Positions 36,211 to 44,815 of a DNA stretch of 64,000 nt are shown one piece after another. The DNA comes from Bacillota bacterium. GTDB lineage: Bacteria; Bacillota; Clostridia; Oscillospirales; Acutalibacteraceae. Within the stretch, counting starts at the first letter, position 1. Each line of letters opens with the position of its first letter. A program made the translations under genes and the position numbers. Location of the stretch: contig JAEZCC010000026.1 of assembly GCA_023412715.1 (NCBI GenBank), positions 3,312 to 67,311 on the forward strand, given 5' to 3'. A model generated the notes under the pieces. It was not told the DNA's origin and searched no databases. It saw only the letters and a list, made by a program, of their open reading frames with translations.

Positions 36211-36786
36211 TTATTGAATCACGCCGATCCCGGTCATGATCATCTGCTCGGCCAGAGAGGCCATATGCTCCGGCGATTCCTTCAGCCCGTTTTCCAGCCA
36301 GTTCTGGAAAAGCCCGATGCAGCCGGCCACGATAAAGGAGTAAAAATACTCGAAGTTCTGCGACTTTTCCGTATTGAACAGCTTCATCCAGTCGTTCAGG
36401 CAGCGATCCTTCACCAGGTTTTTCAGGCGGTTGACGAACGCCAGATCTCCGTTTTTCCCGATGAGGGCTCTGCACATATCGGCGTTCCCGGCCACAAAGC
36501 GAAAGACGTCGATCAGCATCGGCAGAGGCTTCCCGTTTAGGGCCGTCGACGGGTGCTGGTCCAGCGCGTTTTGAAAATCCTCAAACATTTCCTCTTCAAT
36601 CTGTTCGATCATGTCGAAAATATCTTTGTAATGCAGGTAAAACGTTCCCCGGTTGATGTCGACCAGATCGGACAATTCCCTGACCGTGATGTCTTTTGCG
36701 CTTTTTGTTTCAAGCAGCTCCGTCAAACCCTGACGGAGCTGCTTTTTTGTTTTCCTTACGCGGCGATCCGCGTTTTCACCGTCCAT
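36211..36786 (-). CDS. TetR/AcrR-family transcriptional regulator
   Basis: A 191-residue regulator. The TetR helix-turn-helix spans residues about 10-56 (LRQGLTELLETKSAKDITVRE with INRGTFYLHYKD), followed by an all-helical ligand domain. Start at 36786 rests on TTGGAG seven bases upstream. It is divergent from an ABC exporter and a 22-base palindrome lies between them, so it probably represses that exporter. Confidence 0.92.
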   Translation of the reverse strand: MDGENADRRVRKTKKQLRQGLTELLETKSAKDITVRELSDLVDINRGTFYLHYKDIFDMIEQIEEEMFEDFQNALDQHPSTALNGKPLPMLIDVFRFVAGNADMCRALIGKNGDLAFVNRLKNLVKDRCLNDWMKLFNTEKSQNFEYFYSFIVAGCIGLFQNWLENGLKESPEHMASLAEQMIMTGIGVIQ

Positions 36787-36818
36787 ATTTTTTCTCCAAA
36801 ATAGACAAAGAATAGAAA

Positions 36819-36840
36819 TCGTGTTGATTAATTGACACGA
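36819..36840. promoter_or_regulatory. Probable TetR operator
   Basis: TCGTGT-tg-ATTAAT-tg-ACACGA is a 22-base palindrome in which only the two-base spacers break symmetry. It sits between the regulator start and its promoter, well placed for autorepression. Confidence 0.65.
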
Positions 36841-36878
36841 ATTCACCAAATTGATGATTGCCGTTTGATGCACTTTTT

Positions 36879-36907
36879 ATTATAATAGACTCAAGTTAAT
36901 AAATCAA
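36879..36907 (-). promoter_or_regulatory. Promoter of the TetR gene
   Basis: On the minus strand -35 TTGATT (36907-36902) and -10 TATAAT (36884-36879) are 17 bases apart, with the operator palindrome downstream in the leader. A second short palindrome, AGTTAATAAATCAACT, covers the -35. Confidence 0.65.
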
Positions 36908-37002
36908 CTATAGTTTTAAATTGAAAAAAGATTGATGCATTTTTTATTCTTTTAAAGCCGCAACAGAACTATCAATGGAATAAGAACAGGGGCGATTGTC
37001 TT

Positions 37003-37704
37003 ATGGCGTTTGTAGAGTTCAGAAACGTCTGCAAGGTATACCAAAGCGGCGAGGTCAAGGTCGAGGCGGTAAGAGGCGTCGACTTCACGATAGAGGAAGG
37101 GGAGCTTGTCGTCATTGTCGGCCCTTCCGGGGCGGGCAAGACGACGGTCCTCAATATGCTCGGGGGCATGGACGCCTGCACGTCGGGCGGGATCTTTCTG
37201 GACGGCGCCGAAATCAGCCGGTACAGCCGCAGCCAGCTGATCCGCTACCGCCGCGAGGAGATCGGCTTCGTCTTTCAGTTCTACAACCTCGTGCAGAATC
37301 TGACCACGCTGGAAAACGTAGAGCTTGCGTCGCAGATTTGCAAAAACCCTCTTGACGCGGAACAGTGCCTGATTGACGTCGGCCTCGGCGAGCGGCTGCA
37401 GAACTTTCCGTCTCAGCTTTCCGGCGGCGAGCAGCAGCGCGTCGCGATTGCGCGCGCACTGGCCAAAAACCCGAAGCTGATGCTCTGCGACGAGCCCACG
37501 GGCGCGCTGGACTATGTCACGGGCAAAAACATCCTGAAGCTGCTGCAGAACACCTGCCGCAGCAACGGGAAGACCGTCGTCATCATCACGCATAACTCGG
37601 CTTTTGAAGCAATCGGCGACCGGGTCATCCGCATCAATAACGGCACGGTTTCGGAGATGCGTGAGAACCCCAGGCCCATGCCTGCGGAAAGGATTGAGTG
37701 GTGA
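37003..37704 (+). CDS. ABC transporter ATP-binding protein (MacB/LolD type)
   Basis: A 233-residue ATPase with Walker A GPSGAGKTTVL, Q-loop VFQFYNL, signature LSGGEQQRVAIARAL, Walker B LMLCDEP and the switch ITHN. The class energises FtsX/MacB-like permeases rather than sugar importers. It is the first gene downstream of the TetR operator, and its end overlaps the giant permease gene. It is unlikely to serve the three sugar importers in the window. Confidence 0.93.
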   Translation: MAFVEFRNVCKVYQSGEVKVEAVRGVDFTIEEGELVVIVGPSGAGKTTVLNMLGGMDACTSGGIFLDGAEISRYSRSQLIRYRREEIGFVFQFYNLVQNLTTLENVELASQICKNPLDAEQCLIDVGLGERLQNFPSQLSGGEQQRVAIARALAKNPKLMLCDEPTGALDYVTGKNILKLLQNTCRSNGKTVVIITHNSAFEAIGDRVIRINNGTVSEMRENPRPMPAERIEW

Positions 37705-40700
37705 TGATGAAAAGCACGTCGTTTCAGAAAAGCGCGGGACGGGCCGTGAAAGGCTCGCTGGCCCGCTTCCTTTCCATCGCCGTTATTTCTTTTCTGGGGG
37801 CGGGCGTATTCGCCGGGCTGGCCGCCGTCTCGCCCGACATGAAGCAGGCCGGGGATGCCTATTACGACGCGCAGAACGTCATGGACGTCCGCATGCTTTC
37901 TGCCTACGGCTTCGGCGGCGAAGACGTGCAGGCGATCCGCGGCGCCGAGGGCGTTTCGGGCGTCATGGCAAGCAACTTTGTGGACGCGACGGGAACGGTC
38001 GGGGATAAGGACTACTCTTTCCGGTTAAACGGCCTGCCCGAATCGGCGGATCCGGCCGACGCGGACAATATCAACCAGCTGAAGCTCATCAGCGGGCGCC
38101 GGCCGCAAAGCAAAAACGAGGCGATTATCGTCCGCCCGTCCATCGGCCTCAAAAACATTACCCTCGGCAGCACGGTTTCCCTCAATAAAAATTCCAACAG
38201 CGCCCTGACCGACACCGTCGACCTGACGGAATATAAGATTGTCGGCATCGCCGAGTCGCCGTACTACCTCTCTTTTATGCAGGGGAACACCTCCGTCGGC
38301 AACGGAGTGCTCAATTACATCCTGTACATACCGCAGAAAAATTTCATTGCGGACGGCTACACCGATCTGTACGTGACGGTAAAAGGCGCCAAAGGGCTGA
38401 ACGCGTTCGGAAGCGGGTATTTCGACTGCACGGACGCCACGGTAAAACGCCTGGAAGCGCTGGCCGGAAAGCGCCAGACGCTCCGCCGCGACCAGCTCCG
38501 GTCGGATCTGGCCGATGCGGACAATCAATACAAAGACGCCGAAAAAGAGACGAAAGAAAAACTGGCGGATGCGGAAGCGAAACTCGACGGCGGCGCGCGG
38601 ACGCTGGCGGACGCGAAGAAACAATACGCCGACGGGCTGGCCGAATACAACAGGCAGAAGGCGGACGCCGACCGGCAGCTTGCCGACGCGAAGGCGAAAC
38701 TCAACGGCGGCGCGCAGACGCTGGCGGACGCAAAGAAAAAATATACCGACGGGCTGGCCGAATACGGCAGGCAGAAGACGGAGGCCGGCCGGCAGCTGTC
38801 AGGCGCGAAAGCCAAACTCGACGACGGCGCGCAGGCACTGGCGGACGCAAAGAAACAGTACGCCGACGGGCTGGCCGAATACGACCGTCAGAAAGCGGAC
38901 GCAGACCGGCAGCTCGCCGACGCCGAGGGACAGCTTGGCGCCGCGGCGGCGCAAATCTCGGCCGGCGAAAACGAGCTGGCGGGGAAACAGAGTGAATTTC
39001 AGGCGTCGCAGGCTTCGCTGGAAGCGGCCCGCGCACAGCTGGACAGCGGCTGGAGCGGCTATAACAGCCAGGCGGATTCGCTCGCGCAGCAGGAAGCCTA
39101 TCTGGAGTCGATCAAAGACACCCTCACCCCGGAGGCATACGCCGCCGCAAAGTCGCAGATAGATCAGGGGCAGGCGCAGCTCGCCGCCGTCAGACAGACG
39201 CTTGAGAGCGGCGAGGCGGAATATGCCGCAAACTCCGCGGCGCTTGGAAGCGCCCGGACGCAGCTTTCGGAGGGGAGCAGCAAACTGGCTTCGGCAAAAC
39301 AGGATTACCGGAAGGGCCTGGAGGAGTACGATGCCCGGAAGGCGGAAGCCGAAACAAAGCTTTCCGCCGCCAAAGCGCAGCTTGACGGCGCCGCGGCAAA
39401 AATTGCGGACGGGGAAGCCGGGCTTGCCGCAAAGCAGCGGGAATACGGCGAAAAGGAGACGGAGGCCGACACAAAGCTCGCGGCCGCCAAGGCGGAGCTT
39501 GACGGCGCCGCGGCGAAAATCCGGGGCGGCGAAACCGGGCTTGCGGCGGAACGGAGCGAGTATAACGGTAAAAAAGCCGAAGCCGGCCGCAAGTTCGCCG
39601 ACGCGGAAACGAAGCTCGGCGATGCCGCGTCGAAAATCGCGGACGGGGAAAACGAGCTGGCCCAAAAGCGGCGGGAGTATGACAGCCAGAAGGCGGAGGC
39701 CGACACAAAGCTGGCGGACGCGAAGCAGAAGATTGAAGACGGGGAGAAAAAGCTTTCCGGCCTGGGCGAGCCGAAATGGTACGTTCTGGACCGGGACAGG
39801 AACGAATCGTTCGTCAATTATGAGGACGACACCAGCCGCATGCACGACCTTGCGACCGTTTTCCCGCTCATCTTCTTCCTTGTGGCCGCGCTGGTCTGCC
39901 TTACCACAATGACCCGCATGGTGGACGAAGACAGAACGCTGATCGGCACGTTCGAGGCGCTCGGCTATTCCAACGCGCGGATTGCGGGCAGATATCTGAA
40001 ATATGCCGCCTCCGCCAGCCTGATTGGCAGCATTGCCGGCGTGCTTCTGGGGTTCTGGCTGCTTCCCACCATCATCTGGGGCGCCTACGGAATCGTGTTC
40101 GCGCTGCCGGAAATGACGCCGGCCTTTTACCCGGGCATCGCGGCCGCGTCCATTTTCGCGACGGTCTTTATCATCACCCTTTCCACCGGCATTGCCGCGA
40201 AGAAATCTCTGCTCGAGTCCCCGGCGGAGCTGATGCGGCCCAAGGCCCCGAAGAGCGGCAAGCGCGTCTTTCTGGAGTATGTGAAGCCCGTCTGGAGCCG
40301 CCTCTCCTTTACCAAGAAGGTGACGGTAAGAAACCTCGGCCTGAACAAAAAACGCCTGACGATGACGCTGATCGGCATCCTCGGCTGCACGGCCTTGGTG
40401 GTGACGGCCTTCGGCGCAAAAAATGCGGTCAACACGATCCTGAACGGGCAGTTCGGCGGAATTCTCCATTACGATCTCTCGGTCGGGTTCAGCGGCAAAG
40501 AACCTTCCCCGCAGCTTACCTCGCTGCTGTCGAACGGCGCCTATTTCGAGAAATCGACGCAGGTGCTTTACAAATCCGCCGAGGCGAGCCCCAAGAGCGG
40601 CGGGGACGACACCTATAACGTCTATGTCGTCTCCCCGGAGGATGCGAAGAAGCTGACCGATTATATCACGCTGAGCGATCCGAAGGGGAAGCCGCTTCCG

Positions 40701-41441
40701 TTCGGCGAGGGGAGTGCGGTCATCACCGAAAAGCTGGCGATGGATCTGCATGCGGATGTCGGCGACACCATTCTGGTCAAGTACCTGGACGAGGACCAGC
40801 GGCACGCCGTCAGGGTCACGGGCATCACCAAAAATTACGCGCTCAATTTCGTCTACCTCGGCAAAACGGCCTACCGGCAGGCGTTCGGGGCGGACCCGGA
40901 ATACAACCAGTTCTTTGTGATTCGGTCGGACGGCCATACAAGCGACCAGATCAAGACTTATCTGTCGCCTGCCCCGGACGTCGGCGTGATTTCTTTCACC
41001 GACGATCTGATGGGGAATATCAGGACCTCGATCAACAGCGTGGACAATATCATCTGGATCCTGATTATTTCGGCGGGGCTGCTTGCGTTCGTTGTCCTCT
41101 ATAACCTGACGAACATCAACGTCGGCGAGCGGCAGAGGGAACTGGCGACCCTCAAGGTGCTTGGCTTTTACGATAAAGAAACCTACAGCCACATTTTCCG
41201 CGAGACGTGGATTCTGTCGGTCGTCGGCTGCCTGCTGGGGCTGTTCGGGGGCGTCTTCCTGTACCGTGCGGTCATCGCGACCGTGGAGCCGGACATGATT
41301 CTGCTTACGCGCGACCTTACGTGGCAGGGCTATCTCGGCGCCGCAGCGCTGACAATGTTCTTCACCTGGGTTGTCGACCAGTGCATGAAGCCGAGGATTA
41401 AAAATATCGACATGCTGGAGTCTTTGAAATCGGTGGATTGA
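37704..41441 (+). CDS. FtsX-family ABC permease with giant repeat coiled coil
   Basis: A 1245-residue permease. One N-terminal span (LARFLSIAVISFLGAGVFAG) and an extracytoplasmic domain to about residue 255 precede roughly 430 residues of Ala/Lys/Glu-rich coiled coil with internal repeats. Then come an FtsX block with three spans (about residues 720-850), a second extracytoplasmic domain and a final FtsX block (about 1110-1235). This is the YhgE/Pip-like arrangement of two FtsX modules. ATG 37704 overlaps the ATPase stop; GTG codons at 37698 and 37701 are also possible. Substrate unknown. Confidence 0.88.
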   Translation: MMKSTSFQKSAGRAVKGSLARFLSIAVISFLGAGVFAGLAAVSPDMKQAGDAYYDAQNVMDVRMLSAYGFGGEDVQAIRGAEGVSGVMASNFVDATGTVGDKDYSFRLNGLPESADPADADNINQLKLISGRRPQSKNEAIIVRPSIGLKNITLGSTVSLNKNSNSALTDTVDLTEYKIVGIAESPYYLSFMQGNTSVGNGVLNYILYIPQKNFIADGYTDLYVTVKGAKGLNAFGSGYFDCTDATVKRLEALAGKRQTLRRDQLRSDLADADNQYKDAEKETKEKLADAEAKLDGGARTLADAKKQYADGLAEYNRQKADADRQLADAKAKLNGGAQTLADAKKKYTDGLAEYGRQKTEAGRQLSGAKAKLDDGAQALADAKKQYADGLAEYDRQKADADRQLADAEGQLGAAAAQISAGENELAGKQSEFQASQASLEAARAQLDSGWSGYNSQADSLAQQEAYLESIKDTLTPEAYAAAKSQIDQGQAQLAAVRQTLESGEAEYAANSAALGSARTQLSEGSSKLASAKQDYRKGLEEYDARKAEAETKLSAAKAQLDGAAAKIADGEAGLAAKQREYGEKETEADTKLAAAKAELDGAAAKIRGGETGLAAERSEYNGKKAEAGRKFADAETKLGDAASKIADGENELAQKRREYDSQKAEADTKLADAKQKIEDGEKKLSGLGEPKWYVLDRDRNESFVNYEDDTSRMHDLATVFPLIFFLVAALVCLTTMTRMVDEDRTLIGTFEALGYSNARIAGRYLKYAASASLIGSIAGVLLGFWLLPTIIWGAYGIVFALPEMTPAFYPGIAAASIFATVFIITLSTGIAAKKSLLESPAELMRPKAPKSGKRVFLEYVKPVWSRLSFTKKVTVRNLGLNKKRLTMTLIGILGCTALVVTAFGAKNAVNTILNGQFGGILHYDLSVGFSGKEPSPQLTSLLSNGAYFEKSTQVLYKSAEASPKSGGDDTYNVYVVSPEDAKKLTDYITLSDPKGKPLPFGEGSAVITEKLAMDLHADVGDTILVKYLDEDQRHAVRVTGITKNYALNFVYLGKTAYRQAFGADPEYNQFFVIRSDGHTSDQIKTYLSPAPDVGVISFTDDLMGNIRTSINSVDNIIWILIISAGLLAFVVLYNLTNINVGERQRELATLKVLGFYDKETYSHIFRETWILSVVGCLLGLFGGVFLYRAVIATVEPDMILLTRDLTWQGYLGAAALTMFFTWVVDQCMKPRIKNIDMLESLKSVD
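38580..38930 (+). repeat. Three tandem 117-base repeats inside the ABC permease gene
   Basis: Copies begin at 38580, 38697 and 38814, each encoding 39 residues starting K-L-x-G/D-G-A and containing DGLAEY and DRQLADA. They are nearly identical at DNA level, so the array can expand or contract by recombination without a frameshift. A looser set of about 37-residue repeats follows to about 39760. Confidence 0.85.
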
Positions 41442-41466
41442 AAACCCAGCCGCACATTTTATCCGG

Positions 41467-41504
41467 AAGAAGACGTTCCAAAGAATCGACTTCTTTTGCT
41501 TTTT
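41467..41504 (+). terminator. Weak terminator after the ABC exporter
   Basis: AAGAAG-aCG pairs with CG-aCTTCTT and is followed by TTTGCTTTTT. The stem is short and interrupted. Confidence 0.4.
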
Positions 41505-41628
41505 ATGATAAAATAACTGTCGAAACACGGCCGTTTGCGGAACGCTTCTGAAGGGGATTTTCACCCGGAAGCTTTTCGGCGGCGAAACCGCCTGACGGAT
41601 TATTCCAACAGAGGAGCCCGGAACATTT

Positions 41629-42810
41629 ATGTATTCAATTCTGCTCGCCGTCATCTACCTTGCGTTTGTCAGCCTCGGCCTGCCCGACACGCTGCTCGGC
41701 TCGGCGTGGCCCGTTATGTACAGACAGCTCGGTGTCCCGCTTTCCTCTGCCGGCATTGTGACCATGATCATAGCCGGCGGCACCATCGTATCCAGCCTGC
41801 TTTCCGACCGGCTGACAAGGAAGCTCGGCGCGGGGCTTGTCACCGCAGCCAGCGTGCTGCTGACTGCGGCCGCGCTGTTCGGCTTTTCCATTTCCGGCTC
41901 TCTGCCGGCCCTCTGCCTGTGGGCGATCCCGTACGGGCTGGGCGCGGGTGCGGTCGACGCGGCCCTGAACAATTACGTTGCGCTGCACTACGCCTCCCGC
42001 CATATGAACTGGCTGCACTGCTGCTGGGGTATCGGGGCGTCGGTGGGCCCTTATATCATGGGCTACTGCCTGGCGAACGGATGGGGCTGGAACAGCGGCT
42101 ACCGTTCCGTCGCCGGGATTCAGATTGTGCTGACCGCGGTGATCTTCCTCAGCCTTCCCCTCTGGAAGAGGACGTCGGCCGCCGGTGAAAGGGACGGCGG
42201 CGCGCCCGCGGCGGCTCTGAGCCTGCCGCGGGCCCTGAAAATCAGGGGAGTCAAGCTCGTGCTTGTCACTTTTTTCGGCTACTGCGCCCTCGAAAGCACG
42301 ACGGGGCTGTGGGCGAGCAGTTACCTTGTCCGCTACCGCGGGATTGACTCCGAGACCGCCGCAAAATTTGCGTCGCTGTTCTACCTCGGCATCACCTTCG
42401 GGAGGTTCCTATCCGGCTGCATCGCCGACAAAGCCGGGGACAGAAGGCTGATCCGCATCGGGATCATAACCGTCATGGCCGGCGTCGTCCTGGTCGGGCT
42501 TCCCGTCGGGAGCGATATCCCCGCCCTGCTGGGGCTCGTCGTAATCGGCCTCGGCTGCGCCCCGATCTATCCCTCGATCATCCACTCGACGCCTTCGAAC
42601 TTCGGCGGAGAAAATTCGCAGTCCATTCTCGGCATCCAGATGGCCTGCGCCTACATCGGCAACACGTTCATGCCCCCGCTCTTCGGCGTCATCGCCGACC
42701 ATGTCGGCATCGGCGCGTATCCGCTCTATTTAATCGTGTTTGCGGTCCTGATGCTCGTCATGTCGGAGCGGCTGACCGGAGTGGTTTCGAAAAACAGCGT
42801 GAAGGCCTGA
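41629..42810 (+). CDS. Major facilitator superfamily transporter
   Basis: A 393-residue protein with about 12 hydrophobic spans. Loops include SDRLTRKLGAG after span 2 and GCIADKAGDRRLIRIG in the second half, the MFS A-motif pattern. HYASRHMNWLHCCWGIGASVGP resembles FucP/YbjJ-type sugar transporters. GAGGAG lies 12 bases before the ATG. It stands alone between two regulator modules; the substrate cannot be stated. Confidence 0.87.
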   Translation: MYSILLAVIYLAFVSLGLPDTLLGSAWPVMYRQLGVPLSSAGIVTMIIAGGTIVSSLLSDRLTRKLGAGLVTAASVLLTAAALFGFSISGSLPALCLWAIPYGLGAGAVDAALNNYVALHYASRHMNWLHCCWGIGASVGPYIMGYCLANGWGWNSGYRSVAGIQIVLTAVIFLSLPLWKRTSAAGERDGGAPAAALSLPRALKIRGVKLVLVTFFGYCALESTTGLWASSYLVRYRGIDSETAAKFASLFYLGITFGRFLSGCIADKAGDRRLIRIGIITVMAGVVLVGLPVGSDIPALLGLVVIGLGCAPIYPSIIHSTPSNFGGENSQSILGIQMACAYIGNTFMPPLFGVIADHVGIGAYPLYLIVFAVLMLVMSERLTGVVSKNSVKA

Positions 42811-42928
42811 AAGCGGACCCGTGCGATCCGCCGCAGAAGGGCTCGCCCACAAAACGGTGGGCGCGCCCTGTTTGACGTTCGCGGCCCTCGCCGCCGCGCC
42901 TTTTTATCCACATTTTTTCATTCCTGTG

Positions 42929-42991
42929 TTGACAAAGCGTGCGGCAGATGCTACTATTATATCGCAATCAGATATAACGTGAGGCGATATA
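42929..42991 (+). promoter_or_regulatory. Promoter and inverted repeat of the PadR/DUF2812 module
   Basis: A near-perfect promoter, TTGACA (42929-42934), 17-base spacer and TACTAT (42952-42957). It is followed by the inverted repeat TATATCGC (42958-42965) / GCGATATA (42984-42991). The 3' arm directly follows the GAGG ribosome binding site, so the repeat could act as a PadR site or as an RBS-hiding hairpin. Confidence 0.7.
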
Positions 42992-42993
42992 TT

Positions 42994-43335
42994 ATGGAAA
43001 CGGAAAACATGGCGCTGACGGAGGCCGTCTATTATATCCTTCTTTCTGTCTGTTCCCCGCTTCATGGGTACGGAATCATGCAGAAGATTGAAGCGCTGTC
43101 GCAGGGGAGGGTCCGGCTCGCCGCCGGGACCCTCTACGGCGCGCTGAACGCAATGCTTGAGAAGCACTGGATCCGGGCTCTTCCGGAAGAGAGCAACAGC
43201 AGAAAGAAAAACTACGTGATTACCGAGCTCGGCAAAGCCACGGCAAACAACGAGCTGAGAAGGCTGCGCGAGCTGGTGTCCAACGGCGGGAAGATTCTGG
43301 AAGGGGGCAATACGGATGAGACACACGGTGCATAA
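42994..43335 (+). CDS. PadR-family transcriptional regulator
   Basis: A 113-residue PadR protein: winged helix at residues about 5-85 (TEAVYYILLSVCSPLHGYGIM, AAGTLYGALNAMLEKHWI, RKKNYVITELGK). GAGG nine bases upstream favours ATG 42994 over GTG 42979. The end overlaps the DUF2812 gene by 20 bases. It is short for the family because the C-terminal helix is minimal. Confidence 0.9.
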   Translation: METENMALTEAVYYILLSVCSPLHGYGIMQKIEALSQGRVRLAAGTLYGALNAMLEKHWIRALPEESNSRKKNYVITELGKATANNELRRLRELVSNGGKILEGGNTDETHGA

Positions 43336-43861
43336 ATTATTCTGTGTCTGGGATTTCGACAAGGAAGAAAAATGGCTGAACGATATGTCCGCAAGAGGGA
43401 TGCAGCTTGCGGCGGTCGGGTTCTGCAAATATCTCTTTGACGACGGCGAACCCGGCGAGTACTGCGTCCGGCTCGAGCTGCTCGACAACTGGCCGACGCG
43501 GCCGGAAAGCGAAAAATACATCCGGTTTGTTGAGGACACCGGGGCGCAGTATCTCGGTTCTGTCCTGCGCTGGGTGTATTTCCGGAAAAAAGCCTCGGAG
43601 GGCGGGTTCGACCTGTTCTCCGATATTGATTCCAGAATCAGGCACCTCAAAAGGATTTTCTCCCTCGTCGGCCTGCTCGGCGTCCTCGTGCTGTGTTCCG
43701 GCGCCTATAACGGCCTGTTCGGGTATCTGCGCAGCGGACGGACGGCCGACCTGATTTCCGGGATCCTCGGCCTGCTGCTCGGCATTCTGCTGGCCTTCGG
43801 CTTTGTCCGGATTTACAGAAAGTTCCTCCGGCTGAAAAAGGAAAGAACCCTGCACGAATAG
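43316..43861 (+). CDS. DUF2812-domain membrane protein
   Basis: A 181-residue protein. Residues 1-105 match the DUF2812 pattern (FDKEEKWLNDMSARGMQL, then CVRLELLD and a WVYFRK segment), and two membrane spans follow at about 112-132 and 143-163. DUF2812 proteins are habitually encoded directly after PadR regulators, as here. Function unknown. Confidence 0.87.
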   Translation: MRHTVHKLFCVWDFDKEEKWLNDMSARGMQLAAVGFCKYLFDDGEPGEYCVRLELLDNWPTRPESEKYIRFVEDTGAQYLGSVLRWVYFRKKASEGGFDLFSDIDSRIRHLKRIFSLVGLLGVLVLCSGAYNGLFGYLRSGRTADLISGILGLLLGILLAFGFVRIYRKFLRLKKERTLHE

Positions 43862-43887
43862 CGCGCCCCGGAGAAAGGACGACGAAA

Positions 43888-44658
43888 ATGATCGACGGCA
43901 TTGAAATCATCGAAGAAGCGCTGCTCAACTCCATGCCCGCGCTGCAGACGGTGCTGCTGGACGGCTGGGTCCTGCGGCTCAGCCGGGGCTACGCCTACCG
44001 GGCGAACTGCGTCTGCCCGCTCCGCTATTCCGGGGGCGGCGGCACCGCCGCGAAGATTCGGCTCTGCGAAGGGCTGTTCGGCGCCAACGGGATTCCGCCC
44101 GTTTTCAAGGTGACCCCGGTCCTGCAGAAGGGCCTTGCCGGGCTTCTGCTCTCGCGGGGATACCGGGACGTAAAGACGGTGATCGCCATGCGCTGCCCGC
44201 TGGAAACGGCCGTCGCGCCCGCCGGCGCTGAAATCGAGTGTGCGCCCGCGCCGGACGAACAGTGGCTGGAGACTTCCTGCCGGCTGGCCGGCGTGACGGC
44301 CCCCGGTCTGGCGGAAGTCCGCCGCCGCTGCGTGCGGAGCCTTGCGGTCACGGGCGTCTTTGTCAGAGCGGCTGCGGACGGGAAAACGGTGGGCTGCGGG
44401 TACGGGACGGCCGAGCGCGGATATGCGGGCATTTACGACCTCCATGTGGACGAAGCGTACCGGCGAAAGGGCATCGGGACGGACATCTGCAAAGCTATTC
44501 TGCGCTTCGGCAGGGAACAGGGCGCGCGGTACGGATATCTGATTGTGAGCAGCCAAAACCGGAATGCGATTGCCCTCTATTCCGGCATGGGCTTTTCCCC
44601 GCTGTACGAATACCATTTCTACTGCAAAGAAAGCCCGTATTCCATTACGGACGCGTAA
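43888..44658 (+). CDS. GNAT-family N-acetyltransferase
   Basis: A 256-residue protein. The C-terminal GNAT domain (about residues 120-250) has the acetyl-CoA pyrophosphate loop YRRKGIGTDICKAILRF and the terminal AIALYSGMGF segment. The N-terminal 115 residues resemble the GNAT-like first half seen in two-domain members. AGAAAGGACG sets the start. Acceptor substrate unknown. Confidence 0.88.
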   Translation: MIDGIEIIEEALLNSMPALQTVLLDGWVLRLSRGYAYRANCVCPLRYSGGGGTAAKIRLCEGLFGANGIPPVFKVTPVLQKGLAGLLLSRGYRDVKTVIAMRCPLETAVAPAGAEIECAPAPDEQWLETSCRLAGVTAPGLAEVRRRCVRSLAVTGVFVRAAADGKTVGCGYGTAERGYAGIYDLHVDEAYRRKGIGTDICKAILRFGREQGARYGYLIVSSQNRNAIALYSGMGFSPLYEYHFYCKESPYSITDA

Positions 44659-44745
44659 GGCGGCACAGCTTGCGGATCCATGAGTCGTTTTCCCTCTGCG
44701 GTCCGTGCTTTCCGGGGAACGGTTTCGCCGGCATAACGAAACGTT

Positions 44746-44772
44746 GGGCGTCCGCTTTCACTGCGGACGCCC
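44746..44772. terminator. Hairpin between convergent genes
   Basis: GGGCGTCCGC-N7-GCGGACGCCC is a perfect ten-pair stem in the gap between the GNAT gene and the adhesin gene. T-runs are poor on both strands, so efficiency is uncertain. Confidence 0.55.
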
Positions 44773-44815
44773 AAAATGCGGGTGACGGCGGCGACGGCCG
44801 CCGGGTTGGTTCCTG

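Noticed and set aside
37003..37704. The MacB-type ATPase as the missing ATPase of the sugar importers
   Set aside because: Its signature and coupling to the FtsX-type permease place it in an exporter or mechanotransmission complex.
38580..39760. CRISPR array or minisatellite
   Set aside because: The repeats are in-frame coding units of a coiled coil, contiguous and without spacers.
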